Of a DNA stretch of 64,000 bases, positions 52,855 to 59,435 are shown one piece after another. The DNA is from Acidobacteriota bacterium. GTDB taxonomy: Bacteria; Acidobacteriota; Terriglobia; Bryobacterales; Bryobacteraceae. The notes beneath the pieces were generated by a model. It made no database searches and was not told the DNA's origin. It was given only the letters and a program-made list of their open reading frames with translations. The translations under genes were made by a program, and so were the position numbers. Position 1 is the stretch's first letter; each line of letters begins with the position of its first letter. Where the stretch lies: positions 1 to 64,000 of the forward strand of contig JAFDVU010000004.1 of the NCBI GenBank assembly GCA_018268835.1, in the 5' to 3' direction.

Positions 52855-54303
52855 CTACTGGTGCATGTCGGCGATGCCGAGATCCGTGAGGACCTTTGGC
52901 GACTTTTCGTCCATGGCCAGCAGGTTGTGGCAGGCGCCGCAGTCCTGCGTGATGGTCTTACCGCTCTGCGCCTTGTGCGAATCGTCGTGGCAGCGGAAGC
53001 AGCCGGGGAAATCGGTGTGCCCGATGTTCACCGGGTACTTGCCCCAGGTGACCTTCATATCCGGGAAGATGTTGCGGTCCCAGATGGCCAGCACCTGCTT
53101 GCCGGCGGCGCTGATGTCGGCCTGGCGCGTGTTCCAGATGGCCGGATACGTGTCCTGGTAATACTTGGCGAACGCGGCCGGGATTTTCTGCGCGGCTTCG
53201 TCGCGGCTCAGGTAGTTGGCTTTCAGAATCTCCACTGCCTTCTTTTTGGCGAAGGGCAGGTTGGTGGGGATGAGTCCGTTGGCCATGGCCTTATCCACTC
53301 CGCGCTCGGGCAGGTCGTAGCTGTGGGCGGGGCGGTTGTGGCAGTCCATGCAGTCCATCTCGCGGATGGGAGCGCCGCCCCCGTTGGGCTTGGCGTCGGC
53401 GGCCATGTAGACCGTCTTCTTGCCGTCGGGACCGTTGTACTCCACCCAGGGGATGTTCTGGCGCTGCTCGTCGGTTGCGGCGTAGTTGATGTGGACGCCG
53501 GGTCCGAGGTGCGTGCCGTGGATGCCGATGCCGTGGTTGCCGCCGCCGATCTTCATCAGCAGGACGGTTTTGCTTTCGGTATTCGTCTCATCGTCGGCGA
53601 ATTTGTCGATCACGCGCACGCGATCCTCGCCGTACTTCTGCGGCCAGTGGCAGGTCTCGCACGTCTCGCGCGCGGGACGCAGGTTGTGGACCGGGGTCGG
53701 AATGGGCCGCGGGTAGGTGTTGAACGCCACCGCGAAAACCTGTCCGAGTCCGCTCATTTTGCTCTTCACGAACCAGCCGGCGCCCGGACCGATGTGGCAC
53801 TTCACGCACTCCACGCGCGAGTGCGGCGAGTTCTGGTAGGCGGTGAACTCGGGCTGCATCACGGTGTGGCAGGTCTCCCCGCAGAAGGTCACCGAGTCCA
53901 TGTAGTTCACCGCACCGTAGGACAACTGGCTGGCGATGACGATGTTGACCACAGTGGTGGCGCCGACGAAGTAGATCAGCCGGCGCAACTCCGGGTTTTC
54001 CCAGGTCAGCGGTCCCACCGCGCGCAGGATGCCGCTGCGCCCCTCGCGGCGCTTCTTCATCCAGATGCCGATGGGAATCATCGCCAGGCCGGCGAAAAAC
54101 GGTCCGGGTATGGTGAGAAAGGCGAGGATCCCCAGGTAGGGGTTCTCGACTTCGCCGCGCAGCGTGATGGGCAGCAGAAACAGCCAGAAGATGGTCGCGG
54201 TGGTGACAATTACCACCCCCGCGAGGCTGATCCAGTTATTCGAGAGATGGACAAACGGGGACAGCCACCCCCGGCCCTTCGGGGCTGATAAGTTCGGTGT
54301 CAT
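52855..54303 (-). CDS. NapC/NirT-type membrane-bound hexaheme cytochrome c (ImcH-like)
   Basis: This 482-residue protein has about three N-terminal membrane segments (residues ~23-47, 58-82, 108-128) before the haem region. Haem sites are C141-GET-C-H (CX3CH rather than CX2CH), then CVKCH, CETCH, CMDCH, CFRCH and CGACH. The YxNSPHSRVECVKCH region is typical of NapC/NirT quinol dehydrogenases. It would pass electrons from menaquinol to periplasmic carriers. The membrane-plus-multihaem layout resembles Geobacter ImcH. Last gene of the sigma-54 cytochrome operon, 12 bases after the nine-haem gene. Confidence 0.85.
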   Translation of the reverse strand: MTPNLSAPKGRGWLSPFVHLSNNWISLAGVVIVTTATIFWLFLLPITLRGEVENPYLGILAFLTIPGPFFAGLAMIPIGIWMKKRREGRSGILRAVGPLTWENPELRRLIYFVGATTVVNIVIASQLSYGAVNYMDSVTFCGETCHTVMQPEFTAYQNSPHSRVECVKCHIGPGAGWFVKSKMSGLGQVFAVAFNTYPRPIPTPVHNLRPARETCETCHWPQKYGEDRVRVIDKFADDETNTESKTVLLMKIGGGNHGIGIHGTHLGPGVHINYAATDEQRQNIPWVEYNGPDGKKTVYMAADAKPNGGGAPIREMDCMDCHNRPAHSYDLPERGVDKAMANGLIPTNLPFAKKKAVEILKANYLSRDEAAQKIPAAFAKYYQDTYPAIWNTRQADISAAGKQVLAIWDRNIFPDMKVTWGKYPVNIGHTDFPGCFRCHDDSHKAQSGKTITQDCGACHNLLAMDEKSPKVLTDLGIADMHQ

Positions 54304-54315
54304 GTGTTGTTTCGT

Positions 54316-55998
54316 TTAGTCCCCCGCGGCCTTGACCTGCGAGGGATGCTCCCTTGAGTGCTCTTCTTTTTTGACCGTGCGGCCGTTGAGGAACGCCGTG
54401 TTCAGGGGATAGACGTCGGGGTCGAAGATGATCGAGTAGAAGTGCCAGACCACAATGGCAAGCGTGGCCAGCACGGCTTCGTAGAAGTGAACACTGGTGG
54501 CGACGTCGAGCCAGAGTTTGGGCAGGAAACGCATCGCCAGGTTGTTGGCCCACAAGAGTGCGCCGGTGGCGATCATGACGATGGCTCCCCATACCACGGC
54601 CCAATACTCGGCCTTTTCGATATAGCTGTGCGGCGACCGGTACGGCCGGCGGTCCCCCAGTCCCAGATTGTATGCGAAATTGGAGAGCGCTTCGCGGGGG
54701 TCGTCGACCGTGGGCAGCATTTCCTTCCAGTGCTCGCGTAGTTTGCGGTTGACGATCAGGCTGAGCAGGTGCGTCACCGAGATCCCGATGAAGATACCGG
54801 CGGCGATGCGGTGGATGAGGCCGCGGAGCGGGGTCTTCCCTTCCAGCATCAGCAGCGGGCGGGCCCACCACTGGTCGGGATACTTGAGCGCAAAACCGGT
54901 CCAGACCAGAATGATGAAGCTGATCGCCATGATGGCGTGCTGCACCCGTTCGAAGGGGAGCATGCGAATTTCTTCGTGCGGCGCCGGTTCGGCTATACCG
55001 CGGCGGGCACGGAAGCGCAGCCGGATCAGTTTACGGACCCAGTCGCCGCCGTTGTGCAGCAGCATGAGCCCGATGGTCACCGGAATCACCAGCAGGTAGA
55101 ACTGGCGCACCCAGCGCAACGGCGGGGGTTCGCCGCCGGCTTCCAGCGGAACGTGAACCTGGCTGATCGCAAAGCGCGTGCCGGCGCCCGGGTGACAGTG
55201 CCCGCAGGTGGCAGGCAGATTCTTCGGGTTGATGGTCGATTTCGGATCGCTCGACGGCAGGATGTTATGTACGCCGTGGCAACTGGCGCAGTTGGCCACG
55301 GTCTGCGAACCAGCCTTGGCCGCCAGTCCGTGGAAACTCTCGTCGAAGCTCACCAGGCGGTCGCTGGGCAAGCCGAACTTGCGGGTCAACCGCACGTCAC
55401 CGTGACAACTGCCGCAGGTCTCGCGGATGTTCGCCTTATTGACCGGGCTGGCAGCATTGGTGTGCTTCAGTATCTTGTGCTCGCCGTGGCAATCGGTGCA
55501 CAGGGGCGCCTGCGTGATCCCCTTGGCCAGCGCCTGGCCATGTACGCTGGCGCGGTACTGGTCCACGACATCGGTGTGGCACATGCCGCAGGTGTCCAGC
55601 ACCGAAGTGCGGAAGGCCTGCGACTTCGGTGCCAGCAGTTCGTGCGCGCTGCCGTGGCACATGGCGCAGTCCGGCGCGCCTTCGTTGCCGTTCTTGCGCG
55701 CCAGTCCGTGGACGCTCTGCGCGTAATCGCCCGCCTGGTCGGCGTGACAGTTGACGCATTGCGGCTTCTCCACGCCGGCGGGATGAGGATACTCGTCGTG
55801 CTTCTCGTGGCAGGTGTCGCAGGTAAGCGCGGCGTGGGCGCTCTTGGCGAGTTTCGTGCCCTGATCGTGGCACGAGGCGCACTCGGCCTTCGGCGCGTCC
55901 GCGGCCCTCAGGTTGGCTGCCAGGGATGCCACCAGCAGGCCCAGAAGGAAAGAACCGAGCTTCAGGGCCCAGGATCGATACGCCCGGTTCCTTTTCAT
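54316..55998 (-). CDS. Nine-haem cytochrome c fused to a b-type cytochrome (CbcL-like)
   Basis: This 560-residue protein has a signal peptide from MKRNRAYRSW to LRAADA. Nine CXXCH sites occur between residues 40 and 269, interleaved with SVHG/SFHG distal-His blocks. After PLRWVRQFYLLVIPVTIGLM the C-terminal half is a four-helix di-haem b-type cytochrome of the HydC/FdnI-cytochrome b561 kind (FERVQHAIMAISFIILVWTGFAL, LIHRIAAGIFIGISVTHLL). This fusion matches Geobacter CbcL, an inner-membrane quinol oxidase for low-potential acceptors. The ATG at 55998 is set by the signal peptide. Confidence 0.88.
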   Translation of the reverse strand: MKRNRAYRSWALKLGSFLLGLLVASLAANLRAADAPKAECASCHDQGTKLAKSAHAALTCDTCHEKHDEYPHPAGVEKPQCVNCHADQAGDYAQSVHGLARKNGNEGAPDCAMCHGSAHELLAPKSQAFRTSVLDTCGMCHTDVVDQYRASVHGQALAKGITQAPLCTDCHGEHKILKHTNAASPVNKANIRETCGSCHGDVRLTRKFGLPSDRLVSFDESFHGLAAKAGSQTVANCASCHGVHNILPSSDPKSTINPKNLPATCGHCHPGAGTRFAISQVHVPLEAGGEPPPLRWVRQFYLLVIPVTIGLMLLHNGGDWVRKLIRLRFRARRGIAEPAPHEEIRMLPFERVQHAIMAISFIILVWTGFALKYPDQWWARPLLMLEGKTPLRGLIHRIAAGIFIGISVTHLLSLIVNRKLREHWKEMLPTVDDPREALSNFAYNLGLGDRRPYRSPHSYIEKAEYWAVVWGAIVMIATGALLWANNLAMRFLPKLWLDVATSVHFYEAVLATLAIVVWHFYSIIFDPDVYPLNTAFLNGRTVKKEEHSREHPSQVKAAGD

Positions 55999-56005
55999 GT
56001 CTCTC

Positions 56006-56281
56006 TTACTCCACACTCGGCCGGCCGACGAAGACGGAGTAGATGTACAGCGCCGCCAGGGCCAGTCCAAAGATTAAAGTGATTACCGTGAGAATCTTGC
56101 CCCACTTATCGATGACTTCGAGTTTTGTGGCAATCAGCGCCTGCTCCGGATTTGGCCCGCTCATGACGTGAATGTTGTCGTCTTCCTTGGCCGCCACCAT
56201 CTTGCGCCGGATGAACATGACCAGGACCGCCAGCGCAAATACTACCCAAATCGCGATCAACGGACGAAAGTCGAGATTCAT
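56006..56281 (-). CDS. Small two-helix membrane protein of the cytochrome operon
   Basis: This 91-residue protein starts at ATG 56281 after GGGAGG. It has a first membrane helix (LIAIWVVFALAVLVMFI, residues ~7-23), a polar loop (KMVAAKEDDNIHVMSGPNPEQAL) and a second helix (ILTVITLIFGLALAALYIYS, ~65-84). There is no CXXCH or metal motif. It lies 7 bases upstream of the nine-haem gene, so it may be a small subunit or assembly factor of that complex. I do not recognise its family. Confidence 0.65.
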   Translation of the reverse strand: MNLDFRPLIAIWVVFALAVLVMFIRRKMVAAKEDDNIHVMSGPNPEQALIATKLEVIDKWGKILTVITLIFGLALAALYIYSVFVGRPSVE

Positions 56282-56329
56282 ATTTGTGACCTCCCGGCTC
56301 TGGGGTTTCCGCCCCGGAGTTTGAACCAA

Positions 56330-56345
56330 TGCACGTGAACTGCCC
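56330..56345 (-). promoter_or_regulatory. Second sigma-54 promoter candidate
   Basis: On the minus strand the GG (56344-56343) and GC (56332-56331) are separated by 10 bases in GGGCAG...TGCA. Matches to TGGCAC-N5-TTGCA are partial. It would start transcription near 56318, before the small membrane protein gene. Confidence 0.4.
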
Positions 56346-56363
56346 AACGCAATTCGCGCTAAC

Positions 56364-56810
56364 CTATTGAATTTTGCAACGTCTGGATCCGAATATTCGA
56401 TTATGTGGGGGTATTGGCGCAGGTTCGGGCCCTGTCGTGGGGGAAATCTCGCGTGCGGCGGAGCGGCTGTGCGACTTGTCGACGCGCAGCGCCGCCGCCA
56501 TGATGGCCATCAGCACCGTATCGATGGGATCGCCCTGGCTGACGACGGAAACGATGCCGGCATCCCAAGCCTGTGCCAGTACCTGAGGTTCCTGCGGGCC
56601 GATCAACACGACCCGCTCGGGATTATCGAGGGGGAGGGGTAGCTTCCTGAACGCGGCCCAGTCCAGGACCATCACGCCGTGAAGCGATAGATCCGGTTCC
56701 TCGACCGGTTGGACGTGCCACGCGCAACTATGCACCAGTGCTTCCCGAATCACCGCGCCGTAGACCGGATCGGCGATCGAAAGTTGGACGGTTTGCATCA
56801 TGGCCGGCAC
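56364..56810 (-). CDS. Orphan receiver-like regulatory protein
   Basis: This 148-residue protein folds like a response-regulator receiver: LSIADPVYGAVIREALV at the N-terminus with D14, VMVLDWAAF with D50 at the phosphoacceptor position, and VVLIGPQEPQVLAQAWDAGIVSVVSQGDPIDTVLMAIMAA for beta4 to alpha5. The expected Lys of the last strand is replaced (VSVVSQGD), so phosphorylation may be lost. No output domain; a Pro-rich tail ends it. It lies 13 bases after the monohaem gene in the cytochrome operon. Start could be M4 or M5. Confidence 0.55.
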   Translation of the reverse strand: MPAMMQTVQLSIADPVYGAVIREALVHSCAWHVQPVEEPDLSLHGVMVLDWAAFRKLPLPLDNPERVVLIGPQEPQVLAQAWDAGIVSVVSQGDPIDTVLMAIMAAALRVDKSHSRSAAREISPTTGPEPAPIPPHNRIFGSRRCKIQ

Positions 56811-56823
56811 CCCACCCGCTCCG

Positions 56824-57042
56824 CTACTTCTTTTCCGTGTAGCCGTCCAGGTTCTTGTGCTCCTGGAAGTACTTGCCGGCTTCCTTCAGTTCTTTGGGCT
56901 TCTTCTGCGCATCGACGTGGCAGACAGTGCAGGCCTTCTTGGTCTGCTTGGTGTACTCCGGTTTGCCGAACGAGAGGGGCACGCAAACGAGCATGCCACC
57001 CAGCGCGACGGCCACCGGAACAATTAGCTTAAGACGGGACAT
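56824..57042 (-). CDS. Small exported monohaem c-type cytochrome-like protein
   Basis: This 72-residue protein has a signal peptide (LKLIVPVAVALGGMLVCVPLSFG). The mature ~48 residues contain one CTVCH haem site and a Lys-rich sequence (KKPKELKEAGKYFQEHK). Too small for a class I cytochrome c fold, it resembles small haem-binding electron carriers seen beside multihaem complexes in Acidobacteria. GGAGG at 57046-57050 precedes the ATG. First gene of the operon, directly behind the best sigma-54 promoter. Confidence 0.8.
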   Translation of the reverse strand: MSRLKLIVPVAVALGGMLVCVPLSFGKPEYTKQTKKACTVCHVDAQKKPKELKEAGKYFQEHKNLDGYTEKK

Positions 57043-57062
57043 GATGCCTCCGCTCTCAACAG

Positions 57063-57078
57063 TGCAATTGCAGCGCCA
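57063..57078 (-). promoter_or_regulatory. Sigma-54 (-24/-12) promoter of the cytochrome operon
   Basis: The minus strand reads TGGCGCTGCAATTGCA, with GG (57077-57076) and GC (57065-57064) separated by exactly 10 bases. This fits TGGCAC-N5-TTGCA closely. Transcription would start near 57052, just upstream of the Shine-Dalgarno of the monohaem gene. A sigma-54 activator gene begins about 200 bases away on the opposite strand. Confidence 0.7.
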
Positions 57079-57252
57079 ACCGCTAAGTCGTTATTCGTTG
57101 CCGAGTTGCGAGTGTGGAAACTCCCCTCACTTAGGGGTATTGACCCAAAAGCACCGCCGGGTTGGGCCAATTCACGCAAATCGGCTGCGATTATCCTGAT
57201 TTCCGGAGTGCCGGTCGGCCGGGAACCGGGCGGCGGGACGGTGCTGACGGTT

Positions 57253-57261
57253 TGTTATACT
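57253..57261 (+). promoter_or_regulatory. Extended -10 promoter of the sigma-54 activator gene
   Basis: TGT-TATACT, hexamer 57256-57261, 15 bases before the ATG at 57277. No good -35 is seen and no clear Shine-Dalgarno precedes the start. Confidence 0.5.
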
Positions 57262-57276
57262 CGGGATGGCCTCCGG

Positions 57277-58623
57277 ATGTCGAAGCTGACCCCCAATTGG
57301 CAGAAAACCAGCGTTTTGGAATCGGTGTTTGACCAGCTTTCCGACGCTTTAATTCTCTACGATCCCGATTTCCGCATCACGGGAGTCAATCGCGCCGCAG
57401 AGAAGCTGTTCGGCATGACCAGCGACGCTCTGCTTGGCCGCCACTGCCAGGAAATCTTCAAATGCTCGGTCTGCGAGCCCAACTGCGGCATGCTGGTGGG
57501 GCTCAACCAGCCGCCGGCAACTCCGACCTCCACCGTACGGCTGCACACGGATAACGGTCTGGAGCGCCTGGTCATTATGAAGACCAGCCAGGTGTTCGAC
57601 GATGAGGGGCAGGTGGCGGGTGTAGTGGCCACCATCAAGGACATCACCGAGGAAGCCGCCCCGCAGAAGCGGGAAGTCATCGCCGAATCGCCGCCGATGC
57701 GCGAGGTGATGAACTTCGTCCGCCGGGTTTCGGCCAGCGAGGCGACCACGATTCTGCTGGAAGGCGAGAACGGCACCGGTAAAGACCTGATCGCCAAGAC
57801 CCTGCATTACCAGAGCCACCGGCAGGCGGAGCCGTTCATTGCCATCAACTGCGCCGCCATTCCCGAGACCCTGCTCGAAAGCGAGCTGTTCGGCTACGAA
57901 AAGGGCGCCTTCACCGACGCGCGCGCGCAAAAGCGCGGCATTTTCGAATTGGCCGACAAGGGGACGCTATTCCTGGACGAAATCGGCGAGATTCCGCTGA
58001 TGCTCCAGGCCAAACTTCTGCGCGTGCTGGAAGAACAGAGCTTCCGGCGCCTGGGCGGACTCAAGGACATCAAACTCGACCTGCGAGTGATCGCCGCCAC
58101 CAACAAGAATCTGCGCGAAGCCGTGAAGGAAGGCGCCTTCCGCCAGGACCTGTATTTCCGCCTCAACGTAATTCAGATCCTGATCCCGCCGCTGCGCGAC
58201 CGCGCGGAGGACATCCTGCCGCTAGCGCGTTTCTTTGTGGAGCACTACAACCGCAAATTCAAGCGCAATATCGAAGGGGTCAGCGACGGCGCGGGCAAAC
58301 TCCTGATGCAGCACGACTGGCCCGGCAACGTGCGCGAACTGCGCAATGCCATCGAGCGCGCCATGATCCTGGAAGAGAGTGCGTACATCACCGCGGGGAG
58401 CATGCCGATCTCGATCAGCCGCCCCGACGGCAGCATGACGGCGGCGTCAGCCGCGGCGCCGGCGGAGATGCCCGGCGACGGGTTGTCGCTCGAAGACAAC
58501 GAACGCTTCCTCCTGGTGAAGGCGCTCGAAAAGACAGACGGCAACCAGACACAGGCCGCGCGCCTGCTGCGCATCACGCGCGATACCCTGCGCTATAAGA
58601 TGAAGAAGTTCAACCTGCGGTAA
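57277..58623 (+). CDS. Sigma-54-dependent transcriptional activator with Cys-rich PAS domain
   Basis: This 448-residue protein: residues ~12-120 form a PAS domain with C57, C63, C66 and C70 (HCQEIFKCSVCEPNCGM), a likely redox or metal-sensing cluster. The AAA+ domain follows, with Walker A LLEGENGTGKDL, GAFTDA in place of GAFTGA, Walker B TLFLDEIGE and the R-finger region. The C-terminal Fis-type helix-turn-helix is NQTQAARLLRITRDTLRYKMKK. It lies divergent from the cytochrome operon and should activate its sigma-54 promoters. Start at ATG 57277 fits the PAS onset. Confidence 0.92.
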   Translation: MSKLTPNWQKTSVLESVFDQLSDALILYDPDFRITGVNRAAEKLFGMTSDALLGRHCQEIFKCSVCEPNCGMLVGLNQPPATPTSTVRLHTDNGLERLVIMKTSQVFDDEGQVAGVVATIKDITEEAAPQKREVIAESPPMREVMNFVRRVSASEATTILLEGENGTGKDLIAKTLHYQSHRQAEPFIAINCAAIPETLLESELFGYEKGAFTDARAQKRGIFELADKGTLFLDEIGEIPLMLQAKLLRVLEEQSFRRLGGLKDIKLDLRVIAATNKNLREAVKEGAFRQDLYFRLNVIQILIPPLRDRAEDILPLARFFVEHYNRKFKRNIEGVSDGAGKLLMQHDWPGNVRELRNAIERAMILEESAYITAGSMPISISRPDGSMTAASAAAPAEMPGDGLSLEDNERFLLVKALEKTDGNQTQAARLLRITRDTLRYKMKKFNLR

Positions 58624-58671
58624 GCGGGTACTCAACACGCCTGACTTAGTAGTTTGTAGAGTAATTCCCGA

Positions 58672-58700
58672 TTGACAGTCCCTCCCTGTCCCCTCAGAAT
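58672..58700 (+). promoter_or_regulatory. Promoter candidate for exported protein gene
   Basis: Perfect TTGACA (58672-58677), 17-base spacer, CAGAAT (58695-58700). Transcription would begin at about the GTG start codon 58707, so the mRNA would be leaderless. Confidence 0.5.
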
Positions 58701-58706
58701 GAACTC

Positions 58707-59435
58707 GTGACCGCTCTGAATCGCGTTGCACTGTTCTTTACCGGCGCCGTGCTTGCGTGGGCCGCGCCGAACCTTCAAGTCTCGGCTGTAAGTGCGAACG
58801 GGCGCATAGAGGTACGGCTGGCGAACGTTCATTCGGTTGCCGTCGATGCCTATGTCGTCCTGGCGCGGATCGACGAGGCCGGCCGGCATCAGTGGAAGCT
58901 CAAGGTGCACGACTCGCTGCTGGAACCCGCCGCCAGCCTCGCGCCCGGCGGCGGCGCGGTGCTCGGTTGGGATCTCGAACCGCCGGTAGATGCCTGGACC
59001 CTGCGTGCCGGAGTGCTGCACGCGGATGGCGTTTTCGCCGGCGACCCGGACCTGTCCGCAATGCTCGAGTCAGGGCGGGCGCGCAACCTGTCGGCTATCC
59101 CGGGGATTCAGGAGAGCCTGCGGCAAGCGGCCCGCGACTCCGCGAGCAGCGACGCTTTGCTGAGCGCAATTGCCGGGTGGCAGTCGGCGGCGATGCGAGA
59201 TTCCGTAACCCGTGGAGCGCCGCCGGCCGGGACCCGGATCAGTCCGGCAGCGTTCCGCCAGGGATCCCGGGACTCGGCGATTCGAGGCGCCGGCGAACTC
59301 GCCCTCTACGGATGGCTGCGGGCCGCCGCCACCGCCGCAGCCTTACCGGATCGCAGTCCGCTCGATCTGGCGGAGCATCTCTCGGCGCGCCTGGATACGC
59401 TCGCGGCGGATCTGCGCGTGCGACAGAGGCGCTAA
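58707..59435 (+). CDS. Exported protein of unknown function
   Basis: This 242-residue protein has a signal peptide (NRVALFFTGAVLAWAA). A beta-rich first domain (LQVSAVSANGRIEVRLANVH, WTLRAGVLHADGVF) is followed after residue ~120 by a helical part rich in Ala, Ser and Arg (LRQAARDSASSDALLSAIAG). No catalytic or binding motif is recognisable. The GTG start is supported by the promoter placement and the signal peptide. Its 3' end overlaps the convergent gene by 4 bases. Confidence 0.6.
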   Translation: MTALNRVALFFTGAVLAWAAPNLQVSAVSANGRIEVRLANVHSVAVDAYVVLARIDEAGRHQWKLKVHDSLLEPAASLAPGGGAVLGWDLEPPVDAWTLRAGVLHADGVFAGDPDLSAMLESGRARNLSAIPGIQESLRQAARDSASSDALLSAIAGWQSAAMRDSVTRGAPPAGTRISPAAFRQGSRDSAIRGAGELALYGWLRAAATAAALPDRSPLDLAEHLSARLDTLAADLRVRQRR

